From the NCBI GenBank assembly GCA_026983855.1, contig JALSTE010000762.1:1-7213 (forward strand): a DNA stretch of 7,213 bases, in the 5' to 3' direction. The notes below the pieces were generated by a model. That model ran no database searches, was not told the DNA's origin, and worked only from the letters and a program-made list of their open reading frames with translations. Of this stretch, positions 1 through 6,536 are shown piece by piece. Every line of letters begins with the position of its first letter. Within the stretch, counting starts at the first letter, position 1. Source of the DNA: Acidimicrobiia bacterium (GTDB lineage: Bacteria > Actinomycetota > Acidimicrobiia > Acidimicrobiales > Poriferisodalaceae). The translations under genes and the position numbers were made by a program.

Positions 1-267
1 GTGAACGAACCTCTCGGTCCCGGCCAGCAATCGGGCCACCGTCGTGCCCAGGGAGCCGGCCAGGGCCTCGACCGCGGCCAGGACCCCTCGGGAGGGATCG
101 GCGTTGTCCGATGGCACCTTCGCCACCCAGGTTCCCCCGGTGCGGTCGATCATGGCCAGGTCGGTGAACGTACCGCCCACGTCCACTCCCATGGCGACGG
201 GCCAGGCCGGGGAGCCAGGGGCGATCACCCGGCGCCGCTGGTCCTTCTGCTGTGTAGGGTCCCCCAT
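1..267 (-). CDS. Hydantoinase/oxoprolinase (HyuA-type) N-terminus, partial
   Basis: Only the first 89 or so codons are present; the gene continues past the left edge. The translation contains GVDVGGTFTDLAMIDRTGG, the glycine-rich nucleotide-binding opening of the hydantoinase A / 5-oxoprolinase / acetone carboxylase beta family (ASKHA-type ATPase fold). It ends at RFVH, where relatives continue into a GTT motif. These enzymes use ATP to activate a cyclic amide or a carboxylation substrate in the cytoplasm, usually with a HyuB-type partner, which would lie outside the window. The substrate cannot be told from this fragment. The start is uncertain. ATG at 267 gives a 25-residue leader before the second methionine and has only GGTGAG 12 nt upstream. 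ATG at 192 or GTG at 228 are alternatives with no better ribosome site. It lies downstream of trxC on the same strand across a 214 bp hairpin-bearing gap, so it may be transcribed separately. Confidence 0.85.
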   Translation of the reverse strand, partial: MGDPTQQKDQRRRVIAPGSPAWPVAMGVDVGGTFTDLAMIDRTGGTWVAKVPSDNADPSRGVLAAVEALAGSLGTTVARLLAGTERFVH

Positions 268-322
268 CGAGCCGAGTATCTCACCAGGGACGGTCACTGA
301 CCCACACCGGCCCCGGTGGTGA

Positions 323-339
323 GGGGGGCAAGACCCCCC
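323..339. repeat. G6/C6 inverted repeat with 5-nt loop
   Basis: GGGGGG at 323-328 and CCCCCC at 334-339 flank the loop CAAGA. It sits about 56 bp upstream of the HyuA-type ATG. It could form a strong hairpin in the leader RNA of that gene or act as a second terminator, but there is no T-run. In such GC-rich DNA a 6-bp stem can occur by chance. Confidence 0.3.
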
Positions 340-412
340 GGCACCGGGCACCCCGGATACGAACGTCTGGACCCCGCCGGGCCCGAACGTCGGTCACCCC
401 TGAGCCCTTGAC

Positions 413-449
413 CCCACCTGCAGCCGACGAGAACCCGGCCCCAGGTGGG
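413..449 (-). terminator. Candidate terminator/attenuator hairpin after trxC
   Basis: CCCACCTG at 413-420 pairs perfectly with CAGGTGGG at 442-449. Inside, GCCG at 423-426 pairs with CGGC at 436-439 across a symmetric 2x2 internal loop, leaving a 9-nt apical loop. The structure begins 32 bases past the trxC stop. It has no T-run in the minus direction, as is common for actinobacterial terminators, so an attenuator or mRNA-stabilising role is equally possible. Confidence 0.4.
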
Positions 450-481
450 CCCGGTACGGGCGGACGACGAAACCGACCTCC

Positions 482-967
482 TCAGGGGCGGGTGCGGGCC
501 ACCTTCTTGAGGTTCTGGTTGATCCACTTCTTGAGCTCACGCTCACCCCGGGCCCCGACCACCTGGTCGATCAGCGCACCGTCGTCGAGGAAGAGCAGGG
601 TGGGAATCCCCTGTACGCCATAGCGGGCGGAAACCTTGGGGTTCTGGTCCACATTGACCTTCACCAACTTGATGTCGCCCTTCATGTCGTGGGCCACCTT
701 CTCCAGGGCCGGGCCGATGACCTTGCAGGGCCCGCACCACGGGGCCCACAGATCGACCACGGCGGGAACCGGCCCCGACACGACGGAGTCGAACTGGCGG
801 TCGGTGGTGTCCACTATCCACGGAAGGTCGGCGTGGCACTTGGCGCAACGGGGGCGCCCCTTGGCGGCGGCGGGCACCCGATTCTTGGCCCCACACTCGG
901 GACACTGGATCACCCGGGTCTCCCGGGAGGCGTCACCCTGTTTCCAACCGGCCTTGCGCTTGCTCAT
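482..967 (-). CDS. trxC: Thioredoxin, zinc-ribbon TrxC type
   Basis: This 161-residue cytoplasmic thioredoxin would reduce protein disulfides, with its own reduction by thioredoxin reductase expected from the family. An N-terminal zinc ribbon is visible as C22-x2-C25 and C41-x2-C44, the hallmark that separates E. coli TrxC (thioredoxin 2) from TrxA. The thioredoxin fold follows from about residue 52, with active site WCGPC at 77-81 and the cis-proline motif IPT with P122. There is no signal peptide. It is somewhat longer than E. coli TrxC (139 residues), with a basic N-terminal tail of about 20 residues before the first zinc cysteine and a lysine-rich C-terminus. The ATG at 967 is chosen because AGGAGA lies about 5 nt upstream; the frame is open further upstream, but that part has unrelated, low-information sequence. 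The nitronate monooxygenase-like gene ends 52 bp upstream on the same strand, so co-transcription is likely. TrxC proteins in other bacteria are often tied to oxidative stress, which is inference here. Confidence 0.93.
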   Translation of the reverse strand: MSKRKAGWKQGDASRETRVIQCPECGAKNRVPAAAKGRPRCAKCHADLPWIVDTTDRQFDSVVSGPVPAVVDLWAPWCGPCKVIGPALEKVAHDMKGDIKLVKVNVDQNPKVSARYGVQGIPTLLFLDDGALIDQVVGARGERELKKWINQNLKKVARTRP

Positions 968-1019
968 CGGTGTCTCCTGCCGTGCTTCACCGTGGGGTTC
1001 AACATCGGGATGGGGCCGC

Positions 1020-2132
1020 TCATTCCCCCTCCGACGGCCCTGAACACAGCCGGTCCCGGACCTGGCGGGCCTCCGAGACGATCTCCTCGATGATCTCGGC
1101 CACTGTGCGGCGGGGTCGGAGCCAGGCCACACCCTGACCGGCCGCCTCGTGCACCAGGGGCTCGATCTCGTGGCGCAGGACCTGACCCAGCAGATCCCCT
1201 ATCAGGATGTCCTGTTGGGGCATGGGTAGTGGTTCGGGAGCTCCGGGCGCCTGCCACTCGTCGCTCCAGGCCGACCGCACCATGCGGAGGGTCTTGCCGC
1301 TCTGGGACCGGCTGACGACCGTGTCGTCCACGTCGGCGGCGTCCAGGCGGGCCAGCAGTGTCTCGGAGGGGGCGGCCTCGGCCGAGCCCAGAAAGGCGGT
1401 ACCCATCCACACCCCCGCCGCCCCCAGGGCCCGGGCCGCGACCAGGTGACGTCCGGTGGCCACCCCTCCCGCGGCCAGAACCGGGGTGGCCCCGGCCAGG
1501 TCCACGACACGGGGCAGGAGTGAGAAGGTGCCGACGGTGCCGGTGTGGCCGCCCGCGTCGGCTCCCTGGGCCACGAGGATGTCGACCCCGGACCTCAGGG
1601 CCGCCTCGGCGTGTCGGGGTCTACCGACGAGGGCGACCGTCAGAGAACCCTGCTCGTGGGCTCGTTCCACCGCCCACGCCGGGGACCCGATCCCCAGGGC
1701 CAGGATCGGGATGCGGTGGGCCATCACCACCTCCAGTTGGGCCTCGGCCGTCTCCACGCTGCGCACGAAACGGGACCTGAACCCGGGTAGACCGTCGTCG
1801 GGCACCCCGTACCTTCGGCGGAGATCCCGCACGAACTCCACGTGCCCGGTCGGGAGCTCGGCCTCGATGCGGGCCCGGTCGTCGCTGTCGGGCATCCCCG
1901 CCGGGATCACCAGGTCGACTCCCCAGGGCAGGCCCTCCAACTCCCTCTCCATGCGGGCCAGGCCCTCGTCTATCTCCTCGGGTGTGCGTCGGGTGCACCC
2001 CCACACGCCGACGCCCCCCGCCCGGGAGGCGGCGATTGCGACGTCGGGATCCCACCAACTGAAGGCGAACACGGGATGGCGGTACCCGAGCCTTCGCCTG
2101 AGGCCTGTGTGACCGTCCATGTGACCGTCCAT
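1020..2132 (-). CDS. Nitronate monooxygenase / 2-nitropropane dioxygenase-like FMN enzyme
   Basis: This 370-residue protein is a TIM-barrel FMN flavoprotein of the nitronate monooxygenase family, whose characterised members oxidise alkyl nitronates to carbonyl compounds and nitrite. Diagnostic motifs are QGADAGGHTG at 189-198, whose H196 lies in the motif that carries the family's catalytic histidine; AAGGVATGRHL at 220-230, the FMN phosphate loop; and GAAGVWMGTAFL at 237-248. The N-terminus is divergent: HPVFAFSWWDPDVAIAASRAGGVGVWG replaces the usual PI-x-QGGM opening, as in a large actinobacterial subgroup with unknown substrates. No signal peptide or membrane segment is seen. The ATG at 2132 has a GGGAGGGAG purine run ending about 5 nt upstream. 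A second in-frame ATG four codons later comes from a 12-bp tandem duplication. The gene heads the minus-strand group with trxC and is divergent from the N-acetyltransferase. It could instead be an enoyl reductase-like (FabK-like) flavoprotein, so the exact reaction is not certain. Confidence 0.88.
   Translation of the reverse strand: MDGHMDGHTGLRRRLGYRHPVFAFSWWDPDVAIAASRAGGVGVWGCTRRTPEEIDEGLARMERELEGLPWGVDLVIPAGMPDSDDRARIEAELPTGHVEFVRDLRRRYGVPDDGLPGFRSRFVRSVETAEAQLEVVMAHRIPILALGIGSPAWAVERAHEQGSLTVALVGRPRHAEAALRSGVDILVAQGADAGGHTGTVGTFSLLPRVVDLAGATPVLAAGGVATGRHLVAARALGAAGVWMGTAFLGSAEAAPSETLLARLDAADVDDTVVSRSQSGKTLRMVRSAWSDEWQAPGAPEPLPMPQQDILIGDLLGQVLRHEIEPLVHEAAGQGVAWLRPRRTVAEIIEEIVSEARQVRDRLCSGPSEGE
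2109..2132 (-). repeat. Perfect 12-bp tandem duplication at the gene start
   Basis: ATGGACGGTCAC occurs twice in direct succession on the minus strand (GTGACCGTCCAT at 2109-2120 and 2121-2132 on the plus strand). It encodes MDGH-MDGH at the N-terminus of the nitronate monooxygenase-like protein and gives it two in-frame start codons. Only the first ATG has a purine-rich ribosome site at suitable spacing. Confidence 0.9.
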
Positions 2133-2218
2133 CTCCGCTCCCTCCCCTGCCGTCCGGCGTCGGGGTCCCTACCCCCACCAACTCTCCCACGGCGATCGGC
2201 GACCGGTAGAACTTGACC
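2133..2218. promoter_or_regulatory. Divergent intergenic region (flavoprotein / N-acetyltransferase)
   Basis: The 86 bp between the two divergent start codons must hold promoters for both directions. The minus side has the ribosome site of the flavoprotein gene near 2137-2145. Two small dyads are visible: GCCG-TC-CGGC at 2149-2158 and GGGGT-CCCT-ACCCC at 2162-2175. On the plus side, TAGAAC at 2207-2212 lies 6 nt before the ATG of the N-acetyltransferase, where a -10 box would sit for a leaderless transcript. No clear -35 is seen. The assignments are weak apart from the geometry. Confidence 0.4.
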
Positions 2219-3064
2219 ATGGAAGATCCCCGGCCCGAGAGCTACCTGCGGAGAATCGGTCTGTCCGAACCACCGGAGACCGACGAGTCAGGGCTGGCCA
2301 TCCTCATGGCCGCACACCTGCGCACCGTTCCCTTCGAGAACCTCGACGTCTACCACCGCAGGGGTGTTCCCCTCGACGCCACCCAAGCCGTCACCAAGAT
2401 CGTGGAGCGGGGCCGGGGAGGCTGGTGTTTCGAGCTCAACTCCGCCTTCGCCCTGCTGCTGGAATCCCTGGGCTTCACCGTCGAACGCCTGGCGGCCTCG
2501 GTCCTCATCGGCGACGGGGAACCACCCACCCCCGACCATCTCACCCTCCTGGTGCATCTGGAACGAACCTGGCTGGTGGACGTGGGGTTCGGTGATTCCT
2601 TCACCGTGCCCCTGCCCCTCCCCGAGAGCGGGGGGACCACCACCGACCTCGACTCGAGGCCCCGTCCCCACCGTCTGAGCCGGACCGGCGACGAACTGCT
2701 GCTGGAGGCCCTAGGGGACCGAGGGTGGGCACCACAGTTCCGGGCCGTTCTCCGCGACGTGGACCTCGCCCACTTCGCCCCGGCGTCGGACCGCCTGCAG
2801 CACACCCCGGGTCTGCACTGGACCGAGACCCGCTTCGCCACCCGCCTCACCCCCACCGGTCGGGTCACCCTCCTCCACGACCGGCTCAAGTACCACCAGG
2901 GCGATTCGATCACCGAGGTGGCGGTCACCGAGGCCGAGTGGCACCGACTCCTGGCCGAGATCTTCTCCATGGGGGGAATGGAGCCCGTCGACCGCCCCGA
3001 ACCCCCCGACTCCCCCGAGCGGGGGGCGCAACTCGGCCGGCTCCTGGAGCGCCTGCGTTCCTGA
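2219..3064 (+). CDS. nat: Arylamine N-acetyltransferase (NAT)
   Basis: This is a 281-residue cytoplasmic enzyme that transfers an acetyl or other short acyl group from acyl-CoA to arylamines, arylhydrazines or related substrates by a ping-pong mechanism through a cysteine. The Cys-His-Asp triad is complete: C70 in RGRGGWCFELN, H107 in PDHLTLLV, and D121 in WLVDVGFGD. The early family motif TVPFENLDV lies near residues 36-44. The length matches bacterial NATs (about 270-285). The frame opens six bases upstream at a TTG, but ATG at 2219 is preferred because it puts the cysteine at position 70, as in the mycobacterial enzyme. No ribosome site is visible before either codon, which suggests leaderless translation. 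The gene is divergent from the flavoprotein and convergent with the carboxylase, so it is probably monocistronic. In Mycobacterium tuberculosis a nat gene lies with cholesterol-catabolism genes; here the substrate is unknown. A RifF-like amide synthase is less likely, with no polyketide genes nearby. Confidence 0.93.
   Translation: MEDPRPESYLRRIGLSEPPETDESGLAILMAAHLRTVPFENLDVYHRRGVPLDATQAVTKIVERGRGGWCFELNSAFALLLESLGFTVERLAASVLIGDGEPPTPDHLTLLVHLERTWLVDVGFGDSFTVPLPLPESGGTTTDLDSRPRPHRLSRTGDELLLEALGDRGWAPQFRAVLRDVDLAHFAPASDRLQHTPGLHWTETRFATRLTPTGRVTLLHDRLKYHQGDSITEVAVTEAEWHRLLAEIFSMGGMEPVDRPEPPDSPERGAQLGRLLERLRS
3012..3025 (-). terminator. Candidate hairpin downstream of the carboxylase gene, inside nat
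   Basis: CCCCC at 3012-3016 and GGGGG at 3021-3025 flank a GAGC tetraloop. On the minus strand it lies 43 bases past the carboxylase stop, within the 3' end of the nat coding region. It is a short GC-only stem with no T-run, so a role in termination is speculative. Confidence 0.2.
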
Positions 3065-3068
3065 TCCC

Positions 3069-6000
3069 CTACCAGGTGTCGACGAAGGGCCGGCGCTCCC
3101 CGGGCGGTGACTGTCCCCGCAGGGGCGGGGTGAGGGCCGAGAGGATCCACCGGCGGGAGTCGGCGGGGTCGATGACGTCGTCGATCTCGAAGTGGGTGGC
3201 GGCGCTGAGCGCCTTTCCGTGGTCGTACATCCGCTGGACCATCTCCTCATAGAGGGCCCGGCGGGCGGCGGGATCCTCCACCGCCTCGAGGTCACGCCGG
3301 TAACCCAGCTTGACCGCCCCCTCGAGGCCCATACCCCCGAACTCCCCGGTGGGCCAGGCCACGGTGAACAGGGGCACCCGGAAGCCACCCCCGGCCATGG
3401 CCATGGCACCCAGTCCGTAACCCTTGCGGGTGACGATGGTCATGAAGGGCACGCTGATACTGGCCCCGGTCACGAACATGCGGCTGGCGTGGCGGACCAG
3501 GGCGCTCCTCTCCGCCTCGGGACCCACCATGATCCCCGGGGTGTCGCACAACGAAAGGATGGGCAGGTCGAAGGCGTCGCACAGGGCCATGAAACGGCTG
3601 GCCTTGTCGGCTCCGTCACTGTCGATGGCCCCGGCCAGGTGGAGGGGGTTGTTGGCGATCACACCCAGGGGGCGGCCCTCGATGCGGATCAGGGCGGTGA
3701 CCATGCCCGGTCCGAAGGACGGCCTGAGCTCCAGGATCGAGCCCACGTCGGCCAGGCCCTCGATCACCGAGTGGATGTCGTAGGCCCGCAGACGGTCCTG
3801 GGGCACCACCCGGCGGAGCAGTCTCTGGTCGGGGGCCTCCCAGTCGCTCAGCGGTCCCTGGAAATAGGAGAGGTACCGACGGGCCACCGCCACGGCCTCG
3901 GCCTCGTCGGCCACCGTGACGTCCACCACCCCGTTGGGGACCTGATCTGACATGGGGCCGACTTCCTCGGGACGGAACACCCCGAGGCCACCCCCCTCGA
4001 TCATCGCCGGACCACCCATGCCGATGTTGGCGTCCTCGGTGGCGATGATCACGTCACAGCAGCCCAGCAGGGCGGCGTTACCCGCGAAGCAGAAACCGGT
4101 GGTGATCCCCACCAGGGGGACCCGGCCACTCAACCTGGCGAACAGATGGAAGGCCGGTCCGTCCAACCCGGCGATCCCCACCCCATCGGTGTCTCCGGGT
4201 CGACCACCACCACCCTCGGCGAACAGAACCACCGGCAATCCCCGGTCGGCGGCCAGGGCGAAGATGCGGTCCTTCTTGCGGTGGTTCTCGTGTCCCTGGG
4301 TCCCGGCCAGGACCGTGTAGTCGTAGAGCACGATCACCGACCGGGCCCGATCGGCGTCGAAGACATCCCCGTTGACGTCCCCGATCCCGGCGATCATGCC
4401 ATCGGCGGGGGTGCGGGTGATGAGTTCCTCGAGGCTGCGCCGCTTGCGTTGGGCCGCCACCACCAGGGGGGCGTACTCGACGAACGTATCGGGGTCGCAT
4501 ATGTCGGCCAGGTTCTCCCGGGCCGTTCGGTGCCCCCGGCGGTGGCGCCGCTCCACCGCCTCGGGCCGGGCCTCGTCGAGGCCGATGCGGTGACGCTCGA
4601 CCACCTCGGCCAGATCGGGGCGAATCTCGTCGGGGTCGAACTCGTTCGGGCCCTCCTCGAGGTCGGGCTCGACCTCGGCCGGGGTCATGGTCAGCAGGGG
4701 GTGACCGGCCATCACCGCCTGGCCCGGCTCCACGGCTATGGCGGTGACGATCCCCCCCTCGGGGGCCCGCACCGCGTGCTGCATCTTCATGGCCTCCATG
4801 ACCACGATCTCCCGCCCCGGCGGCACCTCCTCGCCCATCTCCACCAGCACGGCCACGATCGTGCCCTGCAGGGGGGCGGGCACCGTCCCGGTGGCATCGG
4901 AGGCCTCCTCTCCCCCGGTGAGGGCCTCGGACTCATTGTTCACCGGTGATGGCGAACGGCCGTACTCCAGGACCGCCAGCGGGTCGTCACCAGCCAGGTT
5001 CGCGCCGGCCAGGGCCGGGCCGCTCCCGGTTGCGTGGGATCCGCCCGTGTCGATCTCGACCGGTCCGGTGGCGAGATCCGCCAGCCTGTCGGTGACGAAG
5101 GTGGTGGTGAAAACCCCGGCCTCGATCTCGGGGAGTTCCGCCAGGGCCGACAGCAACCCGATGTTGGTGTCGACCCCATCCATTCCGAACGCGGCCAGGG
5201 CCCGCCGGAGCCGGCGTACCGCACCGGGGTAGTCGACGTCGCTGCCCCGCACGACGATCTTGGCCAGGAGTGAATCGAACCCGGGATGGATCCCGTATCC
5301 GGCGTAGGCGTGGGTGTCGATCCGCACCCCGGGGCCACCGGGGAGATCCAGGTGGGTGATGGTGCCCGCCGTGGGTACCACCTGCCCGTCGGGGCTCAGA
5401 ATCTCGGTGTTGACACGGGCCTCGATGGCGAAACCCCGGGACGGGACCGGACTGGCGGGGGCCAGCCCCAGCTCGGCCAGGGTCGCCCCCTGAGCCACCG
5501 CTATCTGGAGGGCCACGAGATCCAGTCCGGTGGTCTCCTCGGTGACCGTGTGCTCGACCTGGATTCTGGCGTTGGCCTCGATGAAGTGGTGGGGGCAGCC
5601 CTCCTCGAGACGCCCCCCGGTCTCCGACACGTCCACCAGGAACTCGAAGGTCCCCAGGTTGTCGAAGCGACACGCCCGGGCCAGGGTCAGGGCGTCCTCG
5701 ACGATGCGCTCACGGAGGCGGGGGTGGATTCCCGGTACGGGTCCGATCTCGACCAGCTTCTGACGGCGACGCTGCAGACTGCACTCGCGCTCGCCGAGGG
5801 CCACCACGTTCCCGTGGCGGTCGCCCAGGATCTGGACCTCGACGTGGCGGGCCGATCCCAGGTACCGCTCCACGTACAGTGTGCCGTCGCCGAACGCGGC
5901 CTCGGCCTCGGCCGCGCACCTGGCGGCGGCCCGCCGTATCTCATCGGCCGCCATGGCCGAGTCCACCAGGGCCAGGCCCCGCCCACCGCCTCCGGCCCGG

Positions 6001-6536
6001 GCCTTGATCAACAGGGGACCGCTGCCGCCGACCCCAGCCTGTCGGCCAATAATCGCATCGGCCAGCCCGGCGGCGTCCCCGAACTCACCGAGACCGGGAT
6101 CGAGCGTCGACACACCCTGTCTCCGGGCCAGTTCCAGGGCCCGGGGCTTGTCACCGAACAATGCCAGGATGTCCGATGACGGCCCGACGAACGTCACCCC
6201 GCCGGTCTCACAGGCCAGGGCCAGCGAATCGCTCTCGGCCAGGAAGCCGTATCCGGGATGCAACATCGTGCTGCCGGTCTCGTGGGCGGCGCGAATCAGA
6301 CTGTCGGGATCCAGGTACGCCCGGGCTCCGCTGCCGGGCAGCTCGACCGATCGGTCGCAGCGCCGCACATGTAGGCATCCGACATCGTCGGCGGGGTGCA
6401 CGGCGACCGTGGGCATCCCGAGATCGGCGGCCGTGGCGGCGATCCGAACGGCGATCTCGGCCCGGTTCGCTATGAGCAGGGTGGGGGCCCCGACCGGTTC
6501 AGCGCTCCCGGTCCTCGCCTCAGTTGAGCTGGCCAT
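3069..6536 (-). CDS. Single-chain acyl-CoA carboxylase (BC-BCCP-CT fusion, LCC type)
   Basis: This 1155-residue protein (roughly 120 kDa) should carboxylate an acyl-CoA with ATP and bicarbonate through enzyme-bound biotin. Residues 18-480 are biotin carboxylase: LLIANRAEIAVRI start, HPGYGFLAE at 93-101, FGDK with K130, the glycine-rich ATP lid near 178-187, RECSLQRRRQK at 250-260, and IEANARIQVEHTVTE at 319-333 with catalytic R324 and E328. After a Gly/Ala/acidic linker (about 485-550), the biotin carrier domain spans 551-618 with EAMKM and biotinyl-lysine K584. The carboxyltransferase follows: N half about 640-895 (HRTARENLADICDPDTFVEY, FCFAGNAALLG, GGPAMIEGGG) and C half about 915-1140 (DTPGIMVGPEAE, RKGYGLGAMAMAGG, WPTGEFGGMGLEGAVKLG). 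Order and size match the long-chain acyl-CoA carboxylase of Mycobacterium avium subsp. paratuberculosis, a homohexamer accepting short to long acyl-CoAs. The ATG at 6536 has GGAGG only about 4 nt upstream, with no later in-frame ATG or GTG before the conserved region. The gene lies alone, convergent with nat. The substrate is unknown. Confidence 0.95.
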   Translation of the reverse strand: MASSTEARTGSAEPVGAPTLLIANRAEIAVRIAATAADLGMPTVAVHPADDVGCLHVRRCDRSVELPGSGARAYLDPDSLIRAAHETGSTMLHPGYGFLAESDSLALACETGGVTFVGPSSDILALFGDKPRALELARRQGVSTLDPGLGEFGDAAGLADAIIGRQAGVGGSGPLLIKARAGGGGRGLALVDSAMAADEIRRAAARCAAEAEAAFGDGTLYVERYLGSARHVEVQILGDRHGNVVALGERECSLQRRRQKLVEIGPVPGIHPRLRERIVEDALTLARACRFDNLGTFEFLVDVSETGGRLEEGCPHHFIEANARIQVEHTVTEETTGLDLVALQIAVAQGATLAELGLAPASPVPSRGFAIEARVNTEILSPDGQVVPTAGTITHLDLPGGPGVRIDTHAYAGYGIHPGFDSLLAKIVVRGSDVDYPGAVRRLRRALAAFGMDGVDTNIGLLSALAELPEIEAGVFTTTFVTDRLADLATGPVEIDTGGSHATGSGPALAGANLAGDDPLAVLEYGRSPSPVNNESEALTGGEEASDATGTVPAPLQGTIVAVLVEMGEEVPPGREIVVMEAMKMQHAVRAPEGGIVTAIAVEPGQAVMAGHPLLTMTPAEVEPDLEEGPNEFDPDEIRPDLAEVVERHRIGLDEARPEAVERRHRRGHRTARENLADICDPDTFVEYAPLVVAAQRKRRSLEELITRTPADGMIAGIGDVNGDVFDADRARSVIVLYDYTVLAGTQGHENHRKKDRIFALAADRGLPVVLFAEGGGGRPGDTDGVGIAGLDGPAFHLFARLSGRVPLVGITTGFCFAGNAALLGCCDVIIATEDANIGMGGPAMIEGGGLGVFRPEEVGPMSDQVPNGVVDVTVADEAEAVAVARRYLSYFQGPLSDWEAPDQRLLRRVVPQDRLRAYDIHSVIEGLADVGSILELRPSFGPGMVTALIRIEGRPLGVIANNPLHLAGAIDSDGADKASRFMALCDAFDLPILSLCDTPGIMVGPEAERSALVRHASRMFVTGASISVPFMTIVTRKGYGLGAMAMAGGGFRVPLFTVAWPTGEFGGMGLEGAVKLGYRRDLEAVEDPAARRALYEEMVQRMYDHGKALSAATHFEIDDVIDPADSRRWILSALTPPLRGQSPPGERRPFVDTW
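3115..3130 (+). terminator. Candidate hairpin downstream of nat, inside the carboxylase gene
   Basis: CCCCGC at 3115-3120 pairs perfectly with GCGGGG at 3125-3130 around an AGGG tetraloop. It begins 50 bases past the nat stop and lies within the 3' end of the carboxylase coding region. There is no T-run, so this is a position-based guess at a terminator. Confidence 0.25.

Larger units (their letters stand above)
268..481. other. Intergenic region between trxC and the HyuA-type gene
   Basis: This 214 bp stretch shows no convincing gene; reading frames across it are compositional. It contains an extended hairpin (413-449), a direct repeat CGAACGTC at 360-367 and 384-391, a G6/C6 inverted repeat at 323-339, and a short dyad ACCGG-CC-CCGGT at 306-317. 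The hairpin lies just after trxC and could end or attenuate that transcript. The repeats lie 93-124 bp upstream of the HyuA-type ATG and could be regulator sites. No clear -10/-35 pair was found, so a promoter for the downstream gene is inferred only from the gap size. Confidence 0.5.

Noticed and set aside
294..527. 77-residue minus-strand frame across the trxC-HyuA gap
   Set aside because: It overlaps the 3' end of trxC, has Gly/Arg/Pro-rich compositional sequence and shows no family motif.
968..1132. N-terminal extension of the thioredoxin by 55 residues
   Set aside because: The frame is open upstream but overlaps the end of the flavoprotein gene and has Arg/Ser-rich compositional sequence; the ATG at 967 has a clear AGGAGA ribosome site.
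1207..2112. Long plus-strand open frames antisense to the flavoprotein gene
   Set aside because: They encode Arg/Pro/Ser-rich sequence with no recognisable motif and mirror the codon bias of the real gene; long antisense frames are expected in such GC-rich DNA.
3192..6179. Several open frames of 230-300 codons antisense to, or out of frame with, the carboxylase
   Set aside because: The products are Gly/His/Asp-rich or Arg/Pro-rich with no domain motifs, while the minus-strand frame gives an uninterrupted 1155-residue carboxylase with all catalytic motifs.
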